Source of the DNA: Hyphomicrobiales bacterium
Lineage (GTDB): Bacteria; Pseudomonadota; Alphaproteobacteria; JAPOUT01
Length of the DNA stretch: 49,160 nt
Direction of reading: 5' to 3'
Assembly (NCBI GenBank): GCA_026708545.1
Contig: JAPOUT010000120.1
Coordinates: forward strand, 1 to 49,160
This document shows positions 36,328 to 43,452 of this stretch, one piece after another. Each line of letters opens with the position of its first letter. Position 1 is the stretch's first letter. Under the pieces are notes generated by a model. That model was not told the DNA's origin and ran no database searches. It saw only the letters and a list, made by a program, of their open reading frames with translations. The position numbers were made by a program, and so were the translations under genes.

Positions 36328-36903
36328 ATGCAATTTGAACTTGAATCCCGGAACACGCTTATTCCCGCTTCGAAAACATCGATAAACCTGCTTTACGTGA
36401 TTGCCGGAACGCTGTTGCTTGCGATTTCGGCAAAGATACAGATACCGTTTTTTCCCGTGCCACTGACGATGCAGACTTTCGTCGTGCTGCTGATCGGCTT
36501 TGCCTTCGGATGGCGTCTCGGCGGACTCACCGTGCTGGCTTATCTGGCCGAAGGCGCGGCGGGCTTGCCGGTCTTTGCCGGAACACCGGAAAAGGGCATC
36601 GGCATCGCCTACATGGCGGGACCGACGGGCGGATATCTGCTCGGATTTTTGGCGGCCGCTGTTGTAACCGGCTTTTTGGCCGAGAAGCGCTGGGACCGCA
36701 CATGGCTTGGCGCGGCGGCAGCGGCGCTGATCGGACTGACCGTCATATACGCCTTCGGCCTGCTCTGGCTCGGCACGGTCGCGGGATGGGACAAACCCGT
36801 TCTTGAATGGGGACTGTTGCCGTTTCTCCCCGGCGAAGCGCTTAAACTGTTCCTGCTGGGAGCGGTGCTGCCTCTGGCGTGGAAGTTCTTTCCCGGAAAA
36901 TAG
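36328..36903 (+). CDS. bioY: biotin transporter BioY
   Basis: 191 residues, five to six membrane segments, with the BioY features IPFFPVPLTMQTFVVLL and YMAGPTGGYLLGFL. S-component that binds biotin in the membrane; here without local EcfAT, so it uses a distant energiser or works alone. Being last gene of a biotin-enzyme operon, it would secure cofactor for the carrier protein at 32859. A weak inverted repeat (GTTCCG...CGGAAC) follows as possible operon end. Confidence 0.92.
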   Translation: MQFELESRNTLIPASKTSINLLYVIAGTLLLAISAKIQIPFFPVPLTMQTFVVLLIGFAFGWRLGGLTVLAYLAEGAAGLPVFAGTPEKGIGIAYMAGPTGGYLLGFLAAAVVTGFLAEKRWDRTWLGAAAAALIGLTVIYAFGLLWLGTVAGWDKPVLEWGLLPFLPGEALKLFLLGAVLPLAWKFFPGK

Positions 36904-36954
36904 GACGGCGTTCCGAGTCCGGCGGCGGATTTCAAAAACCGAGACGGAACTTTC

Positions 36955-37656
36955 CTAAATAGGATTTTTGTCGTCCGGACGATAGCGCGGGGCGCCCCAG
37001 TCCTTGTCGGGGTTTTTCAGCATCAGGTCAATGCAGACGGGTAGGAACGGCTCCATAATCGTTACGCCGCGAAGCAGTGCATTGCGATTTTTCCCGCTGT
37101 CATGCGTGGCGCTCCCGTGTATCAATTGGTTGCGCAGAACACAGAGGCGGTTGAAAACCGTGGAGACCAAAACCTTTGGCATCCTTTTTTCCTTTTGCAG
37201 ATTATTGAAGGTTCGCGCTTTGGTGAATGTACGTTTGTGCGCCCTACACTCCTCGCGCCATTTGTCCTGCACGACGCGGGCGGTTTTGGATTTCCAAAAA
37301 AATTCAAAGAGATATTCGTCTTCCACCAGCAAGCGACCCGCTTCAAAAATTTCTCCTTCCCAAAAAAATCCGTGGATACGGTCCTTGTCCAGAGATACGA
37401 GAACATTAAGATATTCCAGTATTTCTTTGAAGGTCTTTGATGCATCCTGGCCGCCGGCAACCGCATCAGGTTCCCTGGCATAAAGCGAATTGAATCCTAT
37501 CCAAAGAAAGATGAAGCGCGCGTCCAAATCATCGGACAGCTGTTCCGCCCGCCTCCCCCAGCTAATGGCACGATGGAGACGCAAGCGCAGAGACTGCAAT
37601 TCTTCGGGAATTTCGCGCTTCTTCTTATTGAGTCTTTCATAATCCTGTATGTCCAT
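36955..37656 (-). CDS. HEPN-domain protein, first paralogue
   Basis: 233 residues. Near the C terminus R-N-Q-L-I-H (Arg175-His180) is the R-x4-H active-site motif of HEPN ribonucleases, within a helical FNRLCVLRNQLIHGSAT context. The N-terminal part (LRLHRAISWGRRAEQ...FLWIGFNSLYAR) is shared with the protein at 40391-41074. HEPN proteins with this motif usually cut RNA as toxins or defence effectors. No MNT nucleotidyltransferase antitoxin is adjacent. More AT-rich than the bioY operon it converges with. Confidence 0.7.
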   Translation of the reverse strand: MDIQDYERLNKKKREIPEELQSLRLRLHRAISWGRRAEQLSDDLDARFIFLWIGFNSLYAREPDAVAGGQDASKTFKEILEYLNVLVSLDKDRIHGFFWEGEIFEAGRLLVEDEYLFEFFWKSKTARVVQDKWREECRAHKRTFTKARTFNNLQKEKRMPKVLVSTVFNRLCVLRNQLIHGSATHDSGKNRNALLRGVTIMEPFLPVCIDLMLKNPDKDWGAPRYRPDDKNPI

Positions 37657-37803
37657 AAATCACCTAATCAACACTAAAAAACAAAGCGGGAATTCTTGCC
37701 GTTCACAAATTAAAAAAGATAGCCACCTAAGTAACTATACGACACATGCGGGGCTTTGGGCTGATTCGGGGGTGATTCGCAATTTTTGTTGTATTTTTGC
37801 CGG

Positions 37804-37918
37804 TCACCCAGTAGGGTGATTCGGTCGTCTACGGACCAACCGACCCAGAGGTGGGGTATGAAGAGGAATCCTCTCTAAACTGGCACGAGGCTGATTCGTC
37901 GGAATGTGAATCGCCTCG
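37804..37918 (+). repeat. cluster of four small inverted repeats with GATTCG copies
   Basis: Hairpins TCACCC-AGTA-GGGTGA (37804-37819), TCGGT/ACCGA (37821-37843), AGAGGA/TCCTCT (37862-37874), and CGAGGC-t-GATTC/GAATC-GCCTCG (37886-37918, 11 pairs with one bulge). TGATTCG recurs four times between about 37750 and 37900. It may be the 5' part of the structured RNA that follows, or a separate control region. Confidence 0.5.
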
Positions 37919-37965
37919 AAACCCCGCTTGTAAACTGAATATGGAAGAGATTGGTTACTTGTTGA

Positions 37966-37994
37966 TTGACGAATGGGAATAAATGATTTAGACT
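37966..37994 (+). promoter_or_regulatory. sigma70-like promoter for the candidate large RNA
   Basis: TTGACG (37966-37971), exactly 17 bases, TAGACT (37989-37994). Start would fall near 38001, about 20 bases before the first closing stem. Confidence 0.45.
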
Positions 37995-38045
37995 TATATA
38001 TAGGTAGGCCCTCACGGATTTCTCGCCCAGCCCCTAGGGAGTTTG

Positions 38046-38063
38046 GACCCCCCTAGGGGGGTC
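38046..38063. repeat. 18-bp perfect GC palindrome
   Basis: GACCCCCCTAGGGGGGTC is fully self-complementary and very GC-rich inside AT-rich DNA. A related shorter copy, CCCCTAGGG, lies at 38031-38039. As RNA it makes an eight- or seven-pair stem with a tiny loop. Confidence 0.85.
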
Positions 38064-38778
38064 GCGCCGGTTGAGAAACCCTACCAGACGAGTTTGGAAC
38101 TCGCTGGCGAGGACCCAATACATCTGTCCCACGGAAATAGGTTTTTGTCAATTCCCTATTTGTAAATTTTTTCCTTTATGCTACAAGTGATTCAGTTACG
38201 ATTGGGTGTTAGCGACCCTATGAGTTGAGGTACCTTTTTCCGACTCTTTTCAATCTCCTCCACAATCGATTTTCTCGCCCACCTTAAACGCGAGACAAGT
38301 TCCGGACCAAATTGGAACAGCAGTGACTTTTTGCCTTTAGTGTCACATACCTTTTCCACATTCTGGGGAATTTATCCGAAGCGTTGAAGAGTCATGCTCG
38401 CATTCGAGATAAGGTGAATATCCGGACAGCTGTCTTTATTTCGTTATCGATAATCCGAAAGGTAAAACCTTAAGATTAGAATCTCTGTGATATACGAGCC
38501 CGCCAAGCACCTCTGTCGGCGCCATCAACTCGACAAGCAAATTAATTAGAAATTTTCCAAAAAATTTTAATGGGAACTTTCCATATAACTTGCGAATCAT
38601 GTGGGTATAGGATATACATGCGAACGTCTTCTCGTATTAGGCTGAATTGAATGATTCGATAACGAATTCGATAGTTAAGTTGGACTGGTCCTCCATAGAG
38701 GATTAGAGAGAGTCTCTATAAACGGATTCTTTCTGATTGCCTTTCCACGCCAGTTCAGTTTTCTCCTGAAAGGGAGTT

Positions 38779-38820
38779 TGTCAAATGGGGAAGAATGGGA
38801 TAACCCATTTGACACTTTTT
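38779..38820 (+). terminator. intrinsic transcription terminator
   Basis: TGTCAAATGGG (38779-38789) pairs perfectly over 11 bases with CCCATTTGACA (38804-38814), then C and TTTTT, then more pyrimidines. No protein gene lies upstream on this strand for over 1.8 kb, so the transcript it ends must come from the gene-free tract. Confidence 0.8.
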
Positions 38821-38848
38821 CTCTCTAAAAAAACAACAACGAACCATT

Positions 38849-38933
38849 GCGGACGTGGCGGAATGGTAGACGCGCTGTCTTGGAAAGGTAGTGGGCTTGT
38901 TCCGTGAGGGTTCGACTCCCTCCGTCCGCACCA
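38849..38933 (+). tRNA. tRNA with leucine-type body and GGA anticodon
   Basis: 85 bases with encoded CCA. The acceptor stem GCGGACG/CGTCCGC is perfect. The D arm GCG-GAATGGTAGA-CGC is leucine-like. The anticodon stem is CTGTC/GGTAG with two G-U pairs, and the loop TTGGAAA puts GGA at 38882-38884. A long variable arm is present and the T arm GAGGG-TTCGACT-CCCTC is perfect. The discriminator at 38930 is A, as in leucine tRNAs; serine tRNAs have G. GGA would read UCC/UCU serine codons. Identity is therefore ambiguous: a Leu(GAG)-like body with a Ser(GGA)-like anticodon loop. Confidence 0.85.
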
Positions 38934-39011
38934 GCCTACAGAAAAGAAGCAGGGTATAGGAACCAATCAAACTGGTAGCAAATTGGTCGAACAATCAAGA
39001 TTGGAGAACTT

Positions 39012-39086
39012 ATGATAACAAAAGCAAAGCAGTTAACAACAGCCGTAAAAAACTTGGAAAACGACCTATGGAAATTAACAAGGTAG
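39012..39086 (+). CDS. possible 24-residue leader peptide
   Basis: ATG with GGAGA five bases upstream opens a 24-codon frame that overlaps the start of the ATPase frame by 19 bases. It is basic (MITKAKQLTTAVKNLENDL...). It may couple translation to the ATPase or be chance. An inverted repeat ACCAAT/ATTGGT (38962-38987) lies just upstream. Confidence 0.3.
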   Translation: MITKAKQLTTAVKNLENDLWKLTR

Positions 39087-40226
39087 TAATATCGGAACTC
39101 ATTAACGCTGCGATGTCTGCAGACTATACTGCCGTGCGGCGCCTTGGTAGAGACATCGCACGACAACTCGCATCCCAAGGTGACCAGGAAGGTGCAAAAT
39201 GTATACAATCTATTTTGCGGAAACGTGGAGTTCCCCTTCAATCCTCCGGATACGCCGAAGCACTTCCACGTGATAGCGCATCACACCTGCCTCTCGTTGA
39301 AGAGGGCCAACCGTTAACCACGCCCGTGATGCTGAACGGCGAGTCTGGCGCGACAATCTCCGAGTTCGTTAATGATGCGAAGCACATTGATCTACTGAGC
39401 AAAAGAGGCGTTGCATCTCAGCTCAGGCTTCTTTGTATGGCCCACCTGGGACTGGCAAAAGCCTCCTTGCAGGGCATGTGGCAACACTCCTTGATCGACC
39501 TTTCTACATTGCACGGCTGGACTCCCTAATCTCATCTCGTCTTGGCGAAACAGCAAAAAATATCAGGAGTATCTTTGATTACGTCCCTTCAAAAGAAGCC
39601 GTTCTCTTCCTTGATGAGATTGACTCAATCGCCAAAGTTAGAGATGATCGACATGAACTTGGCGAGTTGAAACGCGTCGTCAATACAGTGCTTCAAGGTC
39701 TAGATTCACTGACGGACGATGTCATTACCATAGCGGCGACCAATCATCCTCATCTGCTCGATTCTGCGATATGGCGTCGCTTCCCCTACAAGGCGGAAAT
39801 CAATCTTCCCGATGGCGATGTGCGTGAAAGTTTGTGGTTGCATTTTCTTTACCAAGATGATGAAACGCGGCGGAATGAAGCTGCGCTTCTCGCAAAGGTT
39901 TCGGATGGTTTAAATGGGTCCGATATCGAAAACATCGGGTTGGCAGCAAGACGGCGCGCCATCCTCTCTGGCGAGGAATCCTCACTGATTAAAATTTTGT
40001 TGGCGGTCTCGAAGTCAAGTTCAAGCAGTGCACGTCTAATCAGTAGTGATGACCCGAACACACAGGCAAAAAAACGGTGAGCATCTTACTCAGCGAAAAA
40101 GGCGGAATCAGCCAAGCTGAAATTGCTCGAATTGTCGGCGTCAGCCGCCAGATGATAAATAAGTATCTGAAAGAAGCGAGGATGACTGAATCTCCACCCC
40201 CTCCTAAAACTGCTTTTGCACCCTAG
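39068..40226 (+). pseudogene. AAA+ ATPase with C-terminal HTH, frameshifted
   Basis: The N-terminal frame (from ATG 39068) reads to SQLRLL at about 39433 and then leaves register. The ATPase core continues one base back: YGPPGTGKSLLAG (Walker A), AVLFLDEIDSIAK (Walker B), ITIAATNHP (sensor 1), AIWRRF (arginine region). The switch point, a short T run before Walker A, looks like a one-base deletion. The core frame stops at 40078-40080 right after seven A residues. The next frame encodes a helix-turn-helix tail (SQAEIARIVGVSRQMINKYLKEA) to 40226. Coding-like sequence in a further frame runs to 40317. The closest type is stand-alone AAA ATPases of mobile or defence loci. Either decayed or containing one sequencing error plus one programmed shift. 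Confidence 0.7.
40068..40074 (+). promoter_or_regulatory. A_AAA_AAA slippery heptamer before a stop codon
   Basis: In the ATPase frame the codons are GCA AAA AAA CGG TGA. The seven A residues match the classical -1 frameshift site exactly in phase. A -1 slip joins the ATPase to the HTH tail. A possible stimulatory pairing (TCAGC/GCTGA around GGC/GCC) begins about 17 bases downstream. Confidence 0.4.
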
Positions 40227-40390
40227 GAGAAATACCGAGCATGAGCGTGCAAACGACGGCGGGAAGTCAGCCAGCGACGTCATTGAACATCGGTTGCGTG
40301 CAAGCAAGAAGCAATAACTTCAACAAGTCGCTCCCCCATTCCCTTGATGCAGTTGCCTTTTCTAATCTGCCCTAATTTAACCATTACCTC
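40227..40390. other. short region between the ATPase remnant and the second HEPN gene
   Basis: Contains a 44-codon ATG frame (40241-40375) and, in another frame, a coding-like tail ending at 40317. Neither is convincing as an independent gene. Confidence 0.3.
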
Positions 40391-41074
40391 CTACTTTTCT
40401 ATTACGGGATAGAACGGTTTCCCCCAAGATTCATCAGGATTTTCCATCATGAGGTCAATGAAGATGGGAAGCATCCAATCCATTATCTCCGCGCCGGCGC
40501 TCACTTGCTCTCGATTGACACTACCATTCCAAGTAGCACCGCCGTGCATCAACTGATTGCGTAACGTATAAAGATTATCAAAAACTTCCGTTAGAAGCAG
40601 AGCCGTGTTCATTTCTTTTCTGGCACGGTTAAATCTGCGCCCCCTCCTACTCAAACTCTCGTTCCAATCGTCTTTACCCGGTTTGCCGTGAACATGATCC
40701 CAGAAGGGAGTAAAAACAAATTTATTTTTCACCCACTTGGGAGTAGGCGTATCTTTTTGGAAAAACTTCTCCCAAACAGCATCATAAACGCGATTGCTTC
40801 CATCAATGCTCACGAGAGTTTTGAAATAGCTTCTAAACACATTCCTATCTGGAGGACCTGAATCACCTCTGGCAAACTCGGAAGGTATCCGGGTATAGGC
40901 CGCGTTGAACCCAATCCAAAGCAAAAGGAAGCGAACATCTACATCCTTGGTTTCTTTTTCAGCGCGCAATCCCCAACTGATTGCGCGATGAACGCGCAAA
41001 CTCAGGTCATCGGGAAACCCGTCTTGCAGGTCGTGCTGCTTGTCTTTAAGAGTTTTGAAATTCAACTTGTCCAC
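40391..41074 (-). CDS. HEPN-domain protein, second paralogue
   Basis: 227 residues from a GTG at 41074. I chose it because the preceding TAGGGTGGTTT and the next residues align with TAGGTGATTT and the ATG of the first paralogue. Shared blocks are LRVHRAISWGLRAEK, FLLLWIGFNAAYTR, TLRNQLMHGGATWNGS (R-x4-H, Arg172-His177) and FIDLMMENPDESWGKPFY. Middle parts differ, so the two copies diverged long ago. They face the same way and bracket the RNA/tRNA/ATPase segment. Confidence 0.7.
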   Translation of the reverse strand: MDKLNFKTLKDKQHDLQDGFPDDLSLRVHRAISWGLRAEKETKDVDVRFLLLWIGFNAAYTRIPSEFARGDSGPPDRNVFRSYFKTLVSIDGSNRVYDAVWEKFFQKDTPTPKWVKNKFVFTPFWDHVHGKPGKDDWNESLSRRGRRFNRARKEMNTALLLTEVFDNLYTLRNQLMHGGATWNGSVNREQVSAGAEIMDWMLPIFIDLMMENPDESWGKPFYPVIEK

Positions 41075-41106
41075 AAACCACCCTACGGCTGACAACAACT
41101 TACGGC

Positions 41107-42147
41107 TTAATTATTCCAGTCTAGCACAACCTTGCCGGAATTCCCCCCTATCATTTCGCCGAAACCTTCCTCAAAATCCTCGGCGGAGAAGCGGTGCGTG
41201 ATGATGGGAGAGATATCGAGGCCGCTTTCAAGCAGGGCTATCATCTTGTACCAAGTCTCGAATATCTGGCGCCCATAGACCCCCTGGATGGTGAGGGATT
41301 TGAAAACGATGGGCGTCCAGTCAACGGTCGATACGCCCTTCGGAATTCCGAGCATGGCGATTCGCCCGCCCGTTATCATGGATTCGACCATTTGCTCAAA
41401 AGCCTGCTCGTTGCCGGACATTTCAAGTCCGACATCGAAACCTTGCTTCATGTCGAGGGTTTTGATGACATCGCGTAAATCTGTGTCGGTGACGTTGACG
41501 GTTACGACGTCGCTCAGTTTGGCGGCAAGATCGAGACGCTGTTGATTGACGTCTGTGATAACGGTATGCCGCGCGCCGATGTGCTGCACGACGGCCGCGG
41601 CCATAATGCCGATGGGTCCCGCGCCGGTGATGAGCACATCCTCGCCGACAAGGTCGAAGAGCAATGCCGTGTGCACAGCGTTGCCGAGCGGATCGAGGAT
41701 GGCGCCGATGTCGTCGGTAATGGCATCGGGCAACGGCACAACGTTGAACGCGGGGAATTTCAAATACTCGCAGAAGGCCCCGTCAACATTGACCCCAATG
41801 CCGTGGGTTTCGGGGTCGAGATGGAATCGTCCGGCTCGTGACTGCCTCGATTGGCGGCCAATTAAATGACTTTCGCCGGAAACCCTTTGTCCAACTTTAA
41901 GGTTTTTGGCGTTGCATCCGACTTCGGCAATTTCACCGACGAATTCGTGCCCGATGATGAGTCCTATCGGAATGGTTTTTTGCGCCCACTCGTCCCAATT
42001 CCAAATATGGATATCGGTCCCGCAGATTCCGGTTTTGGCGATTCGGATGAGAACGTCATCATCGCCAATCTCGGGGACGGAACGCTCTTCCATCCAAAGT
42101 CCGGTTTCGGGTTTCGACTTTACCAGGCATTTCATTGTTTCAATCAT
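41107..42147 (-). CDS. tdh: L-threonine 3-dehydrogenase lacking the structural zinc site
   Basis: 346-residue medium-chain dehydrogenase oxidising threonine to 2-amino-3-ketobutyrate with NAD. Catalytic zinc residues are intact (Cys42 in ICGTD, His67-Glu68 in GHE) as is the GAGPIG nucleotide loop. The structural zinc lobe, normally four cysteines, reads [24 protein letters not shown]: Gly97, Ser100, Ser103 and Asp111 stand where cysteines are expected, with spacing unchanged. The ATG overlaps the kbl stop (ATGA), so both are cotranscribed. Confidence 0.9.
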   Translation of the reverse strand: MIETMKCLVKSKPETGLWMEERSVPEIGDDDVLIRIAKTGICGTDIHIWNWDEWAQKTIPIGLIIGHEFVGEIAEVGCNAKNLKVGQRVSGESHLIGRQSRQSRAGRFHLDPETHGIGVNVDGAFCEYLKFPAFNVVPLPDAITDDIGAILDPLGNAVHTALLFDLVGEDVLITGAGPIGIMAAAVVQHIGARHTVITDVNQQRLDLAAKLSDVVTVNVTDTDLRDVIKTLDMKQGFDVGLEMSGNEQAFEQMVESMITGGRIAMLGIPKGVSTVDWTPIVFKSLTIQGVYGRQIFETWYKMIALLESGLDISPIITHRFSAEDFEEGFGEMIGGNSGKVVLDWNN

Positions 42148-43343
42148 GTGATGACTCCAAGTTGTCGACCGACTTCGGCAAAGGCGGCTAGTGCGGTGTC
42201 CAGGTCCTCGCGTGTCAGGGCTGCATTCATCTGCGTCCGGATGCGTGCGGCTCCGAGAGGCACGACCGGATAGATAAAGCCGACAACGTAGACACCACGT
42301 TGATAAAGTTGCTGCGACATTTCCTGACTTAACCGCGCGTCTCCAAGCATGACCGGAACGATGGGATGCTCGCCGGGCAACAGCGTAAAACCGAGCTTGG
42401 AAAGTCCCGCGCGCCAGTAGTTTGTAGCATCGAAAAGTTGTTTACGCAACATGTCACCCTCTTCGACCAATTTCAGGGCCTCAATACTCGCGGCAACGAC
42501 CGTGGGCGGCAGAGCGTTGGAGAAGAGATAGGGACGCGCACGCTGGCGCAAGAGGTTGATGACCGGTTTTGACGCGGCGACGTACCCGCCGAGCGCGCCG
42601 CCCAAAGCTTTGCCGAGCGTTCCGGTTATGATATCGACTTCAACACCATGGTGCGACGGCGTTCCCGCACCCTTCGAGCCAATGATTCCGGTTGCGTGGC
42701 AATCATCGACCATCACGACAGCATCATATTTTTTCGCGAGTCGTGCGATGTCGGGAAGTTTGGCAAGGGTTCCGTCCATGGAGAATACGCCATCGGTGGC
42801 AATCATGATGAAACGCGCACCGGCTGCGCGTGCCTCTTTCAACTTCGACTCGAGATCGTCCATATCGCAATTGGCGAAGCGATACCGCCGTGCTTTGCAC
42901 AAACGAATGCCATCAATGATGGATGCGTGGTTCAAACTGTCAGAAACCACCGCGTCTTCTTCCGTCAACAAAGGCTCGAAGAGTCCGCCATTGGCATCGA
43001 AGCATGCAGCAAACAAAATCGCGTCGTCATGCCCGAGGAATTGCGCCAGCGCAGTCTCAAGTTCCCGATGCAGGTCCTGCGTGCCGCAAATGAACCGAAC
43101 GGACGCCATGCCGTATCCGTGATCGGACATAGCGCGGGTGGCCGCTTCGATGAGACGCGGATGGTTTGCGAGTCCCAAGTAATTGTTCGCACAAAGATTG
43201 ATGACTTCCCGCTCCTCGCCGTCGCGCCGCACGCTGACCCTCCCTGCCTGTGCGGAGGTAATCAGGCGCTCGCGCTTGGTGAGCCCCTCCGCCTCGATTT
43301 CGGCCAGGATGCCGTCAAGATGATTGCGAAATTCTTCTGTCAT
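42144..43343 (-). CDS. kbl: 2-amino-3-ketobutyrate CoA ligase (glycine C-acetyltransferase)
   Basis: 399-residue PLP enzyme that splits the Tdh product with CoA into glycine and acetyl-CoA. The PLP lysine is Lys245 in GTLGKALGG, with VDDCHATG upstream. The start at 43343 gives the family length. TATAAT (minus strand, 43356-43351) ends only seven bases before that ATG, so the mRNA may be leaderless. A more upstream ATG at 43352 overlaps the -10 and is unlikely. Confidence 0.93.
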   Translation of the reverse strand: MTEEFRNHLDGILAEIEAEGLTKRERLITSAQAGRVSVRRDGEEREVINLCANNYLGLANHPRLIEAATRAMSDHGYGMASVRFICGTQDLHRELETALAQFLGHDDAILFAACFDANGGLFEPLLTEEDAVVSDSLNHASIIDGIRLCKARRYRFANCDMDDLESKLKEARAAGARFIMIATDGVFSMDGTLAKLPDIARLAKKYDAVVMVDDCHATGIIGSKGAGTPSHHGVEVDIITGTLGKALGGALGGYVAASKPVINLLRQRARPYLFSNALPPTVVAASIEALKLVEEGDMLRKQLFDATNYWRAGLSKLGFTLLPGEHPIVPVMLGDARLSQEMSQQLYQRGVYVVGFIYPVVPLGAARIRTQMNAALTREDLDTALAAFAEVGRQLGVIT

Positions 43344-43452
43344 GCCGTCCATTATACCACGCCGATTTTTTTGCGTGTGCGGCAATTATATCTAGACTCC
43401 CGGCGCGACTCTCGATTAATCTTCGGGAGGCACAAAACACGGAGAAATTGAT

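Larger units (their letters stand above)
38001..38820 (+). ncRNA. candidate large, highly structured non-coding RNA
   Basis: No reading frame of note on either strand, yet dense perfect pairings. A domain at 38022-38111 is closed by CTCGCC/GGCGAG and holds an 18-base palindrome (38046-38063), GGTT-GAGA-AACC with a GNRA tetraloop (38069-38080) and CGAGTT-TGG-AACTCG (38089-38103). Next come ACCCAAT/ATTGGGT (38113-38119 with 38201-38207) enclosing AAATAGG/CCTATTT (38135-38161). Further hairpins lie at 38397-38408, 38459-38471, 38605-38617, 38654-38667, 38682-38691 and 38705-38717. An intrinsic terminator ends it. Size, ornate folding and tRNA adjacency resemble GOLLD/ROOL-type RNAs, but I cannot assign it to a family. 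The 5' end is uncertain and may reach about 37745. Confidence 0.45.

Noticed and set aside
38755-38994. A minus-strand frame containing VEPSRNKPTTFPRQRVYHSATSA
   Set aside because: It is the antisense reading of the tRNA gene, a well-known kind of spurious protein.
39425-39440. Programmed frameshift at the first switch in the ATPase
   Set aside because: The codons CTT CTT TGT do not allow tRNA re-pairing in the -1 frame.
38849-41100. Integrative element with attachment sites at the tRNA
   Set aside because: I could not find a repeat of the tRNA 3' end elsewhere in the window and no integrase is encoded here.
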